From Mesorhizobium sp. CA14 (GTDB taxonomy: Bacteria > Pseudomonadota > Alphaproteobacteria > Rhizobiales > Rhizobiaceae), in the NCBI RefSeq assembly GCF_020165195.1, contig NZ_JAIUHR010000018.1, forward strand, positions 1-64,000: DNA of 64,000 bases, given 5' to 3'. Numbering within the stretch: position 1 is the stretch's first letter; the number at the start of each line of letters is the position of its first letter. The position numbers were made by a program, and so were the translations under genes. This document shows positions 16,268 to 25,203 of the stretch, in pieces. The notes below the pieces were generated by a model. It worked only from the letters and a program-made list of their open reading frames with translations, was not told the DNA's origin and made no database searches.

Positions 16268-17431
16268 ATGAGGGCGCCCGCCGTGGATGACAAGTCAGCC
16301 AGCTGCTACAACGGCTTTGCCGGGCCGTTTTGGGGTTTGGACAACAGTTATCTTAGCGCGATTGTTTCTACATACTATCAAGAATACTTCCGGCTTTTTG
16401 TAAGTCGGTATGATGCTAAACTTACGGGTTCTGCGCAGGGCCTCGTCGAGTTGATCAACCATGCGGCCACCCGTTTGACGACATTTGAGACGGCTTGGCA
16501 CTTCGCTTGCGCGGGGATTAGGGAGGCGGTAGCAAACAACGTTTCTGACGATGACGCCTTGGACGCTGCGGTGTCTTTGGCATTCCATGCACTTGCGTCA
16601 GGTGTGTCGAGCGAATTTCATGCGTCCTCCGAGCGCAATTTCCGCCCTATGTGGCGCGGTTGCCTTATCCAACCGACCAAGTCCATCCACGTTTGGCGAC
16701 GTGGCAGCAAAGCCGCAATCGCGAAAGATGGTTCAGTCACGTCACTTCCGCCGGATAGCTGCGTTGAGGGGCATAACTGTCTTCCCACAATAGGGTCTGA
16801 AAATATTCACTTAACACTGCTCTCGCAGGAGGCCGCCAATAGAATTGGTTGTCCGACTCCACCATCTTTGGCTCCGAACGATATCTTGCTCGCGACGCAA
16901 AACGTCTCTGCCGCTTTAGACATATTGGAGCGGCACGCGCCAATCTTTGCGCGCTGGGTAGGAAGAGTGATGGCGTTCATCGTGCCAGCCGATGGGCCGC
17001 ACGGACTGATGCAAAGTAGTAGCAGTAGGCAATGGCCAGGTGTGGCTGTAATCTCATTTCGCTGCGATGCTGTCGCCATAGCTGAAATGCTTGTGCATGA
17101 AGCAACTCATCAATACTTCAATATCCTTTTGATGATTGATCCTGTGACAGATGGGACCGATGGACGTCTTTACTATTCTCCGATGCGTAAATGCGAAAGG
17201 CCGATCGAGATGATACTGCTCGCGTATCATGCCTTCGCAAACGTGTTAATGTTCTACCGTGAGTGCCGGCGCAGCGGTCTCATGGACGCTGGCTATTGCG
17301 AGCGTAACGAGCAGGAACTCGTACCCGACCTACGAAAGTTGGAGGACGCGTTGATGAAAACAAATTCATTGACTGAAGTGGGTGAAGCCCTTTGGCGCCC
17401 GTTTCGCCCGCACGTCGCTCAGCCGGTGTGA
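16268..17431 (+). CDS. HExxH-type peptide hydroxylase (RiPP modification)
   Basis: The 387-residue protein carries HEATH at about residues 277-281 (MLVHEATHQYFNILLMIDP), followed by the family's YYSPMRKCERPIEMILLAYHAFANVLMF block. Proteins of this group are known as HExxH putative peptide-modification proteins, and some have been shown to be 2-oxoglutarate-dependent peptide beta-hydroxylases rather than proteases; I cite that from memory. They are encoded beside FxsB-like radical SAM/SPASM enzymes, as here (stop 17431, next start 17435). The preceding 180 residues contain a His-rich region and an N-terminal FWGLD stretch seen in the family. ATG 16268 was chosen over TTG 16259. Likely substrate: the peptide at 15951. 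Confidence 0.85.
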   Translation: MRAPAVDDKSASCYNGFAGPFWGLDNSYLSAIVSTYYQEYFRLFVSRYDAKLTGSAQGLVELINHAATRLTTFETAWHFACAGIREAVANNVSDDDALDAAVSLAFHALASGVSSEFHASSERNFRPMWRGCLIQPTKSIHVWRRGSKAAIAKDGSVTSLPPDSCVEGHNCLPTIGSENIHLTLLSQEAANRIGCPTPPSLAPNDILLATQNVSAALDILERHAPIFARWVGRVMAFIVPADGPHGLMQSSSSRQWPGVAVISFRCDAVAIAEMLVHEATHQYFNILLMIDPVTDGTDGRLYYSPMRKCERPIEMILLAYHAFANVLMFYRECRRSGLMDAGYCERNEQELVPDLRKLEDALMKTNSLTEVGEALWRPFRPHVAQPV

Positions 17432-17434
17432 CAA

Positions 17435-18541
17435 ATGATCCATCAGGTTATTCTGAAGATCGCAAGCCGGTGTAACCTTAACTGTTCGTATTGCTATCTG
17501 TACAATCATCAAGATTCCTCCTGGAAGGAACAACCCAAGTTCATCACTGATCACGTTTTCGACCGTACCCTAGAAGTGATTCGCGACTATTGTCGGCGCC
17601 GGACCGCACACCAGGTTGCTCTGGTCTTCCACGGCGGGGAACCGACCCTCGTGGGACCAGGGCGGTTAGCTTCCCTTAGCGCCCGAGCTAAGCTTGTGCT
17701 AGGCAGGTCGCTCGCTTCAATTACCTTGCAGACTAATGGAACGCGGCTCAATGAAGAAATGGTCGATGTAATCGCGCGGGCGGGCATCAGCGTTGGCTTT
17801 AGTCTTGACGGACCTGCCCATATTCATGACGCGACCCGCGTCACACACGCCAATCTCGGCTCTTATAGCAATGCTATTCTCGGCCTAGAGCGGCTTCGAC
17901 ACGCTGGTATTGAACCTGCCGTGCTCTGCGTTGTGAATCCGTATGTGTCAGGCGAAGAAATTTACCGGCATTTTCGTGATATCGGGCTGAGAAATATCAC
18001 CTTTCTTCTGCCCGATGTGTCGCACGATCACAAACTATCCTGGTATTCTAGTGCGTCAAGCACTCCAGTTGCTGACTATCTTACCCCAGTGTTCGATAGT
18101 TGGTTCCGCGACGACGATCCGGATGTGGTCGTGCGGCCATTCACGGATCTGATCGCTTCCATGATGGGTGGAAACGGCGAAGGGGACATTTTCGGAAACC
18201 CGCTCCAGACCTACGTGATGGTTGAGACGGACGGATCGATCGAGGCGCTGGATACGTTGCGTGTCTGTTATTCGGGAATTACAAAGACAAAGTTAAATGT
18301 AGTTGAGCACACCTTCGATAATATTCAGGAATTAAATCCTATGTTGCATCGCATGATCAATGTCGGGTTTCCGCTCTGTGTTAAATGCGAGCAGTGCCAC
18401 GAGCGAGCTATATGCGGAGGCGGATACTTGCCCCATCGCTACTCACGGGCACGGGAGTTCGACAATCCGTCGGTATGGTGCGAGGACATTAAATCGTTGC
18501 TTCAGCACATGCGATCAGCAATCGGCTTGATGGCGACATGA
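17435..18541 (+). CDS. FxsB-like radical SAM/SPASM peptide maturase
   Basis: The 368-residue enzyme has the radical SAM cluster motif C13-x3-C17-x2-C20 (CNLNCSYCYLY), the SAM-binding FHGGEPTLVG, and a C-terminal SPASM domain with CVKCEQCHERAICGGGYLPHRYS and a last Cys in VWCEDI. The architecture and neighbour (HExxH protein) place it with the FxsB-like cyclophane synthases. It would link an aromatic residue to the third following residue in the precursor's core. It overlaps the next gene by the ATGA type (18538-18541), so it is in the same operon with the GT9-like genes. Confidence 0.9.
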   Translation: MIHQVILKIASRCNLNCSYCYLYNHQDSSWKEQPKFITDHVFDRTLEVIRDYCRRRTAHQVALVFHGGEPTLVGPGRLASLSARAKLVLGRSLASITLQTNGTRLNEEMVDVIARAGISVGFSLDGPAHIHDATRVTHANLGSYSNAILGLERLRHAGIEPAVLCVVNPYVSGEEIYRHFRDIGLRNITFLLPDVSHDHKLSWYSSASSTPVADYLTPVFDSWFRDDDPDVVVRPFTDLIASMMGGNGEGDIFGNPLQTYVMVETDGSIEALDTLRVCYSGITKTKLNVVEHTFDNIQELNPMLHRMINVGFPLCVKCEQCHERAICGGGYLPHRYSRAREFDNPSVWCEDIKSLLQHMRSAIGLMAT

Positions 18542-19527
18542 GAGCAAATCGTCCTTCACTCGTATTCTTAAATGGGATCGGCGATCACTTCATCAACCTG
18601 CCCGCGATCCGTGCTGTGGCCAATCTGTTTCCAAGACAATTGTCAATCATCTGTAGAGCTGGCGCAGCGGAACTATTCTGCAATCTGCCCACGCGATCGG
18701 TGCATGAAATTAACTGGGGGCTTGATCAGCGTGATCAAGTCCTAGCATCCGATTATGTTGTCGATCTCCTAACTTCATGCGACCTTCTGATATCTCTCAA
18801 TCCGTGGCACACCGATGCCGTCGATAGAATGCTCGCTCGAGTCAATCCACCCATGTCCGTTGGGTTCTTTGCCGCTTTTTCAGAGCATGTTCAACTTGAT
18901 TTCGAGAAGCACTCGGCTGAACTCGCCTATGACATACCCCGTGCACTTGGATCGCTAGATCTAATCGCGCAACACTCCGGTCCGCCGGCATTGCCAAATT
19001 GGGCAGAATCTGCGGCGAATAATTTGTTTAGATCATTGCCATCGGGTTCACGTGTCTTGGCAATCCATCCAGAGACGCTTGCAGAAAAAATGTGGTGCCT
19101 GGACAAGTTAGGCGTTTTGATCGACGCATTCTTTGATTGTCATCCGAATTACTATGCTTTTGTAATAGGAGTTTCCAATCTTTCGCTCGACAGGGGCCGA
19201 CATGCTGCGAGGGTGATTCCGTGCAATGGGCTGCCGTTTTATGCCTCTGCAGCGCTTGTAGCTAACGCAGACCTGTTTCTCGGTGTCGATTCCTGCATGC
19301 TTCATGTGGCGGACATCTTTCGAGTGCCAAGTGTCGGCCTCTTCGGACCAACTAATCCGTTCGAATTCGGATTTCGTCTTACGGAAGTGCATTGCCACGT
19401 TACGGGCGATGGCACGATGAGCTCTATTGAAGTGCCGCAAGTTCTCATGGCTATGGAGTGTGTGGAGCGGCGGGCGAGCCAAGTCAGTTCGTCGAGGCGT
19501 GTTTTGTTGCAAGAAGCACCTTATTGA
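18538..19527 (+). CDS. GT9-like (heptosyltransferase-type) glycosyltransferase
   Basis: A 329-residue protein of the GT-B fold GT9 type: N-terminal LVFLNGIGDHFINLPAIRAV, C-terminal donor-binding part with LAIHPETLAEKMW, CNGLPFYASAALVANADLFLGVDSCMLHVADIFRVPSVGLFGPTNP. GVDSxxxHVA and GLFGPT are the family signature. LPS heptosyltransferases use ADP-heptose. Its placement inside the modification operon, coupled to the radical SAM gene and to another GT9-like gene, suggests that it acts on the peptide or on a sugar carried by it. A role in LPS cannot be excluded. Confidence 0.8.
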   Translation: MRANRPSLVFLNGIGDHFINLPAIRAVANLFPRQLSIICRAGAAELFCNLPTRSVHEINWGLDQRDQVLASDYVVDLLTSCDLLISLNPWHTDAVDRMLARVNPPMSVGFFAAFSEHVQLDFEKHSAELAYDIPRALGSLDLIAQHSGPPALPNWAESAANNLFRSLPSGSRVLAIHPETLAEKMWCLDKLGVLIDAFFDCHPNYYAFVIGVSNLSLDRGRHAARVIPCNGLPFYASAALVANADLFLGVDSCMLHVADIFRVPSVGLFGPTNPFEFGFRLTEVHCHVTGDGTMSSIEVPQVLMAMECVERRASQVSSSRRVLLQEAPY

Positions 19528-20483
19528 TGGCAGCACTCTCCAACATTCGGTTGAAGTCAGTTTCGCGGCCAGCGATTTTGTATAGTGACGGAATTGGTGA
19601 CACGCTGTTGTCTCTACCGACGCTCCGGGCACTCTCACAACTGCTTAGTGGCAGGGCAGTTTTCATTGGTTCACAGTGCTCGTTGAACATCATTGACGCT
19701 GAGGGAATTGCATCGGAACTCATTGTTCGCTTACAAGATCCGCGCGAAACGGCCGGGCTTTTGAAAGAGTGTGACCTTCTTATTTCTGTGGACCCTGGCG
19801 AACCGGCGGACTACGCGGGCGAGATGATGAATGTCCTTCAGCCCGCTTGGACCGTTGGCTGGCCGTCGAATCATAAGGTTGCGTTGGCCAACAACGATCG
19901 GCTGCACTTCGTCGATGAGGTGTTTCTAGCCGCGGCATTTTTCGATCGCTCGCTCAGAGTTGAGACATTCGCAGGGCCGCCTAGGTTTGGGGTGTGTGAG
20001 CTAGATTTCGCTATCGCACTCGCGCGAGGGTGGAAAGGCTACCGCTCTTTCGTGGTTCATTGCGAAACTAGTGTTGTGAAGATGTGGCCAATTGAGTCGT
20101 TTCGCGGCCTAATTGAGACCGTATTGTCCTATTTCAGTGACGTGATCGTGCTGATTGTAGGCGAAGGCTCGCACCGTTTTGATGATATTCCACACGGAGA
20201 CCGAGTGATATCATGCGAAGGATTGCCTCTTGCGAAGTCTATGGCACTCGTCGCTTGTGCCGATGCATTCATTGGCGTCGACTCTAGCATGCTCCACGTC
20301 GCCGACTTGTTCCTGGTGCCAGCAATAGGACTATTTGGGCCAACCGATCCTGAGCGATGGGGTTGCAGGTTTACTGTACACGAGCACATTTGTGCTCGCG
20401 GAGGATCTCTCGATGCGCTTAGCGGGGAAGAGGTTGTCGCACGGGTGATAGCTTTTCTTAGCGAAATTGGCTTTCGCCAATGA
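19527..20483 (+). CDS. Second GT9-like glycosyltransferase
   Basis: The 318-residue protein has the same architecture as its upstream neighbour: AILYSDGIGDTLLSLPTLRAL at the N-terminus, VVHCETSVVKMWPIESF, CEGLPLAKSMALVACADAFIGVDSSMLHVADLFLVPAIGLFGPTDPERWG at the C-terminus. Its ATG overlaps the previous stop (TGATG at 19525-19529). The two proteins look like diverged duplicates, probably acting in turn on one acceptor. It ends 81 bp before the convergent methyltransferase gene. Confidence 0.8.
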   Translation: MAALSNIRLKSVSRPAILYSDGIGDTLLSLPTLRALSQLLSGRAVFIGSQCSLNIIDAEGIASELIVRLQDPRETAGLLKECDLLISVDPGEPADYAGEMMNVLQPAWTVGWPSNHKVALANNDRLHFVDEVFLAAAFFDRSLRVETFAGPPRFGVCELDFAIALARGWKGYRSFVVHCETSVVKMWPIESFRGLIETVLSYFSDVIVLIVGEGSHRFDDIPHGDRVISCEGLPLAKSMALVACADAFIGVDSSMLHVADLFLVPAIGLFGPTDPERWGCRFTVHEHICARGGSLDALSGEEVVARVIAFLSEIGFRQ

Positions 20484-20522
20484 CCTCTGGGCCTCGGTCG
20501 GTTTGACGAACGATAACGACGA

Positions 20523-20550
20523 CCGCCTGTAGACGCGTCGTTGCAGGCGG
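20523..20550. terminator. Candidate bidirectional hairpin between convergent genes
   Basis: CCGCCTG (20523-20529) and CAGGCGG (20544-20550) pair across a 14-nt loop that itself holds the palindrome GACGCGTC. It sits between the convergent ends of the GT9-like and radical SAM methyltransferase genes. No U-run follows, so the hairpin may act only weakly. Confidence 0.35.
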
Positions 20551-20563
20551 CCACCACCTGCAC

Positions 20564-22420
20564 TTATTCCGCCCAAAATGGACCCTGTGGCACAGGGAGG
20601 GCCAAATATCTTTGGTCGATACTAAGCAATAGCTTGTGCTCGACCAATACAGTCAAAACGCGCTCAACACCTGACTGACCACCCATTCGCACATGAAGCG
20701 CAGGAAGGTGGGTTCGAATGCGCCGAAGGATTTCGTCATGACCAATCGGTTTTTCGGCACATGACAACACCGCCGCTTCTTCCGCTGTCAATCGATCGAT
20801 TGTTCCTCGGTTCAAGCGCGTATCGAAAACTATTGCAGAGCCATCCGGCTTTGGTAGTACCCGTAGTTGGACTGACTTATTCCGCCACTCATGTGTGGCG
20901 TCGTCCAACCTTGCTCCGATCTCATCCACGTATTCTTGACCTTGGAATGTGAAGTCTAGTTCATAACCAATGTCCGTGAGCTCGACGTCTGGTAAATTCC
21001 AGACGTAGCGAGCCGCCGGCATCGGACCCGTAACCGTTATCCCATACCTATCGGGGTGATCGAAGTACGGACTAAATCTCTGAAGACTAAAACGGGTTGG
21101 TTCAGGCACCGCCAAATGGTGAATCGATGGAAACAAACCAATCATATCACGATACCAATCTTTGTCCTCGCCAGGTAATCCGTAGAGCAAATTCCAGTAG
21201 GCGTTGATGCGAAACTCCAGGGCGCGTCTAAGGAAACATATGTTCAAACTGGCTGAAGTGCCTTTGTTCATAAGCTTGAGCGCAGCAGTCGAGAGGCTTT
21301 CAATTCCGACTTGTACACTTCTAATCCCGGCTTCCGCCAGTGCCTGCATTCTCCGGCGGGACATGGCAGCGCCCACCTCGAAGAACACAGGCGTGTTGAC
21401 ATCGACCAGAGCTGACGGAAGCTCTCGCAGGTGACGTTGCGAGATGATGTTGTCGGTGCATATGAAGAGCGCGGGCTCATGTCGTTGGGCCAGCGTTCTC
21501 ACTTCGTGGATCACAGCCTCCGTTGGCCTGTCACGCTGCAGCATAGTTGTCCCATTCAGGCCGCAAAACGCGCAGTGATGACGCTCGCCCCACCAACACC
21601 CTCGGGACGCTTCGAACGGAAGGCGCACATCGTGCAAATTGGGGTTTCCAACGGCCTTAGATTGTTCAAAGTAGTCAGTGTAGTCTGGAACTGGATAAGA
21701 ACTCAGGTCGACCACTGCGCTCGGCGCGGTAAAGCTTACAGATCCAACTTGATCCCTCCAATGCAAACCTGGAATCGATAGCGGGCTGTTTCCTTCAAGA
21801 AGGGCGCGAACGACTGGCGCTACGATATTATCAGCGTCCCCATCTACGACGCCGTCGACAAACCAGAAGTTCCGGTGCATCGCACTTCCCATCGCGCCCT
21901 GACATCCGGCGCCGCCCATCAAAATCTTGAGGTGGGGATGAGCAGTTTTCAACAACTTCGCAAGCGCAAGCGCTGGCAGTGGCTGGAGCATCGTCGTTGT
22001 GAAACCAACGACCTGCACATCCTTCCAAGCTACCGCAGACAAGCACTCATGGAGGCATGTCTCGACTATCGACTTCATATCACAGAGCTTTTGGAACCCT
22101 GCAGCATCATTTCCGTACAGAGCGGCAAACCCGGCAAAGTCCGCAGGGCCATGGGGCACACTAGGCGTGAATGGGCCAAACACAGCTTCCGAGAACAGCC
22201 AGTCAGCCGCGTGGTTGTGGAACCCACAGAACTCCTCGTAGCGCGACCATTCTAGCGCAGATGCAAAGCTGAGATTTGCATAAAGCGTGCGCGCCGAAAT
22301 GCCAGCTTGATTAAGCAACGCGCAAATAAGGCCAGCTTGAACAGACGGTTGATTAGTCAATGCCCAAGGCATTACGACCATAACAAAATCCGCAGATGAG
22401 ACGGTGGCGGCGCGTTTCAT
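20564..22420 (-). CDS. RiPP maturation radical SAM C-methyltransferase
   Basis: The 618-residue protein has a cobalamin-binding domain at the N-terminus (residues 1-200, ILMGGAGCQGAMG) and a radical SAM core with the unusual spacing C275-x7-C283-x2-C286 (GCWWGERHHCAFCGLNG). This spacing is the hallmark of the RiPP maturation radical SAM protein 1 family, which methylates carbon atoms of peptide residues. MKRAATVSSADFVMVVMPWA at 22420 is the conserved beginning; the frame extends 34 codons upstream without conservation. The gene is convergent to the GT9 operon and divergent from the third GT9-like gene, and shares its AT-rich composition, so it probably belongs to the same pathway. Its substrate residue is unknown. 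Confidence 0.88.
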   Translation of the reverse strand: MKRAATVSSADFVMVVMPWALTNQPSVQAGLICALLNQAGISARTLYANLSFASALEWSRYEEFCGFHNHAADWLFSEAVFGPFTPSVPHGPADFAGFAALYGNDAAGFQKLCDMKSIVETCLHECLSAVAWKDVQVVGFTTTMLQPLPALALAKLLKTAHPHLKILMGGAGCQGAMGSAMHRNFWFVDGVVDGDADNIVAPVVRALLEGNSPLSIPGLHWRDQVGSVSFTAPSAVVDLSSYPVPDYTDYFEQSKAVGNPNLHDVRLPFEASRGCWWGERHHCAFCGLNGTTMLQRDRPTEAVIHEVRTLAQRHEPALFICTDNIISQRHLRELPSALVDVNTPVFFEVGAAMSRRRMQALAEAGIRSVQVGIESLSTAALKLMNKGTSASLNICFLRRALEFRINAYWNLLYGLPGEDKDWYRDMIGLFPSIHHLAVPEPTRFSLQRFSPYFDHPDRYGITVTGPMPAARYVWNLPDVELTDIGYELDFTFQGQEYVDEIGARLDDATHEWRNKSVQLRVLPKPDGSAIVFDTRLNRGTIDRLTAEEAAVLSCAEKPIGHDEILRRIRTHLPALHVRMGGQSGVERVLTVLVEHKLLLSIDQRYLALPVPQGPFWAE

Positions 22421-22635
22421 ATCGGTGCCTATTAACCTAAAACCACAAATGCTGACGCTATCGAGTTGATACTCGATGTGGTCATCATTTGCAGTGTTGC
22501 AGTCACTTTGACAGTTCGTCAACGGCGCTGGTCAAAGGCAACCGGTTGGGTTCGTATTCGAAGCCTCTAGCTCGTAGCTGCTGTTCGTGTACCATTGCAA
22601 AAGAACTGTCTCCAGAGTTTCTGCGAGAGGACGCC

Positions 22636-23568
22636 GTGAGACACAGCGATGAATCTGAGATCGTCGGCTTTTACAAAGGCAGGGATTCCAACAGAAAACC
22701 CAAGTTAAAAATTGATATATCTGACTATACTTTAACAAATTTACCAACCGGTCTAGGCGACACGATGATTTTGACGGACTTGCCTAGAGCGGGAGCACAG
22801 GCCGGTCGGTCCGTAAGCGTCTTTCACAATAGCGCGTCATTTCCTATCGTTATGCGCTACAACCCATTCTATCGCGGTGACGTGCACCCGTTTTGGGTGT
22901 CCGCGTGTTCGATCTGCCAGGAATACGATCTTGGTAACGGCCACTTTATTCAACGACTCCGCCGTGCTTACGGATTCACGCCCGAGTTGAGGCCACGTCC
23001 TTGCCTGGAAGTCCCCGTCAAGGAGCGACAACCGGGCGGGGTGATTTTACACCTTGAGCCTGGTTCATGGGTTGAGTGGCAACGGAAAAACATCCATCCC
23101 CGAGCGCGGGAAATCTATCCGACCACCTTCCGGGCGTTGCAAAGATTCATTTTCTATCGCCGCGACCTTGTATTCGCAGAGATCGGTGCCCGTCGCTCAG
23201 GCCTTTTAGGCGTGCTGGACTTGACCGGCCTCGCTCTAGAAACGACCATTCACCGGATGGCAGGCTACGAATACTTCCTAGGAATAACCTCTGGACCACT
23301 GCATATCGCTGCAGCTCTCGGATTGAAAATTGTAAATATTGTCAACTTTCCCTCCGCGACCGAAATCTGCCTTCCGGTGCTGAAGGATGTTGGTATGATT
23401 GAGGCGGAATGGCTGTACCCTGATAGCGTTGTCCTCCATCAAGACGACAGCGGGAATTTCGTCAAAAAGTTAGACTTTCGAACTCTGCAACAAGCATTCG
23501 ATGGGGAACTTTATCCATATTTTTCAGATCGGTATCTGCACCTAATAAACGAGACCACAGTCAGTTAG
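22636..23568 (+). CDS. Third GT9-like protein
   Basis: This 310-residue protein shows the GT9 layout in weaker form: TNLPTGLGDTMILTDLPRAG at the N-terminus and a donor-site part HRMAGYEYFLGITSGPLHIAAALGLKIVNIVNFPSA at the C-terminus, with GITSGPLH in place of GVDSxxxH. The GTG at 22636 is preceded by GAGAGG at 5 nt and fits better than the upstream codons, whose translation (Cys/Ser-rich) looks non-coding. It is divergent from the C-methyltransferase gene and ends the cluster before the integrase. The first 30 residues are charged and have no GT9 counterpart. Its catalytic role is less certain than for the other two. Confidence 0.65.
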   Translation: MRHSDESEIVGFYKGRDSNRKPKLKIDISDYTLTNLPTGLGDTMILTDLPRAGAQAGRSVSVFHNSASFPIVMRYNPFYRGDVHPFWVSACSICQEYDLGNGHFIQRLRRAYGFTPELRPRPCLEVPVKERQPGGVILHLEPGSWVEWQRKNIHPRAREIYPTTFRALQRFIFYRRDLVFAEIGARRSGLLGVLDLTGLALETTIHRMAGYEYFLGITSGPLHIAAALGLKIVNIVNFPSATEICLPVLKDVGMIEAEWLYPDSVVLHQDDSGNFVKKLDFRTLQQAFDGELYPYFSDRYLHLINETTVS

Positions 23569-23735
23569 ATCCGTAAGGTGCTGGCATTTTGCTCTCCGCT
23601 CGCGAAGGTTTCTGGTTGCCAGAATAGCGCAGTGCGTCGAGTTACAACGTGCTTCGCGATCCACGGCTTGAGGTCCGCCGACTAGGAGTGAAGCGGTTCT
23701 CCAGGTCGATGCCAATGGTTCGCGCGGATGCGCTC

Positions 23736-25059
23736 CTATTCACCGCGGGCTGTTTCTTGGCTTCCTATCCGCCACGTGGCGTGCGCGTCCGCGCGGACGG
23801 ATCCGGCCGCGCCCGTCACGCGACTTTTCTCCAGGCGTCGGCTAGCGAGAAGCGCGCGAACGAACGTGTCCCATATCTTCATGCCAGCCCGTTTCTCGGG
23901 CATGTAGTTCCATCGATCGTAGTTCTTGGAGCTGACGTCTTGAAGCGCATGGTTCTGGATGCGGTCACGGATCTCCTTCGAGACGCCGGCCTTGCCGGCG
24001 AGGGTCTTGAACGTGCGGCGTAGATCGCGGTTCGTTGCATAGGGGATGACCCCGCGATCGCGCTGCCGCCAAACGAAGCTGTAAAGCGTACCGTGGCTGA
24101 CCGGCTTGGACGGATATTTAGCGGACGGGAAATACCAACCGAACTCATTCGGCTTGATGGACTCGATCAGCTCGGCAGCGATCGATGGCACCGGGACGGC
24201 GTGCGGCTGTAGATTCTTGGTCTTCGACCAGTCGATGATCTTCTCCGCTGCGTCCCACTGATCGACGTGGAGGCGCGCGATCTCTTCCACCCGCTGACCG
24301 GTCAACATGATCAGTTGGACTGCGCGCGGATAGGAAGGATGAACCGGTGTGTCCGGACATTCAAGCCAACGGTAAAGCTGAAAGAATTCGTCTTCGTCCA
24401 ACCAGCGAGTGCCTTGCACCTTCGGCTCGGTTGGGATGCCCGTCGCGGGATTGAACGGAATTCGAAAGCGGCGCGGAGACGAGTGTCGGTAGTCATGTTC
24501 CGATTTCATGCCCCAGCCGTAGGCGGCACGAAGGTAGCTGCGAATGTGATCGGCCATGGAACGCGCGCCGCGCTCGTATATTGGGCGTATCAGTTCGACG
24601 ATCTCATCGGGTTCAATCTCGCGGGCAGGGCGGTTTCGACCCAACGTCTCCGCGATCTTGTTGAGGCCCTTTTCTGTTTCCCGCCAGGAGGGCTTTCCCG
24701 CGGCCTTCAGCGCAGCGACGTAGCCTTCGAACAGGTCGGCCACGGTGCCAGGCCGCGTGTCGCCCGCGATCTTGATGCTTCGACCCCTTTGAATGACATC
24801 CGCAAAATCGCGCTTGAAGAGCTCTCGCGCTTTGGCCAGCGATGTCGAGGGATAGGAACCGATCTTTTTTTTGGTTCGCTTCCCGTCGCGCCACTGCTGA
24901 GCCATCCAGTCTGCGGTCACGCGCGTTGGCATGAGTTTGAGAACGAGGACGAGGCGGCCGGTCCCGCGCCCTTCGCCATCGGCAAGGTTTTCCTGCTTCC
25001 CGTTCAATTCCACCCGCTTCAGAGCTTGACGGATTGCGGTGTCGGTAAGGCTTGCCATA
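23736..25059 (-). CDS. int: Tyrosine recombinase (island integrase)
   Basis: A P4/DUF4102-type integrase of about 440 residues from the ATG near 25059 (MASLTDTAIRQALKR); the frame is open further upstream. It has an N-terminal arm-binding part (TRKK-rich, SYPSTSLAKARELFKRDFAD), a core-binding helical domain, and the catalytic domain with R in LTGQRVEEIARL, H-x-x-R region TNRDLRRTFKTLAG, and the terminal H and Tyr in QNHALQDVSSKNYDRW. It lies directly against truncated radC and is transcribed away from it, as expected for an integrase next to its attachment site. It is the last gene of the island. Confidence 0.88.
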
Positions 25060-25203
25060 ACGGGTCCCTCCTGCTCCGGAACTGGGATCGAAGGGAGAAA
25101 CCGGGAGCGGCACCCGGGAGCTGGAAGCCGTTCGCTACCCCTTAAACCGCCCCCACTTTGCCAGAGCCGCCCCCAGTGCGCAAGGCAGGAAAAGCGTTGT
25201 GTA

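Noticed and set aside
22489..22635. Upstream extension of the third GT9-like protein
   Set aside because: Cys/Ser-rich translation without GT9 similarity; the GTG at 22636 has a good GAGAGG site.
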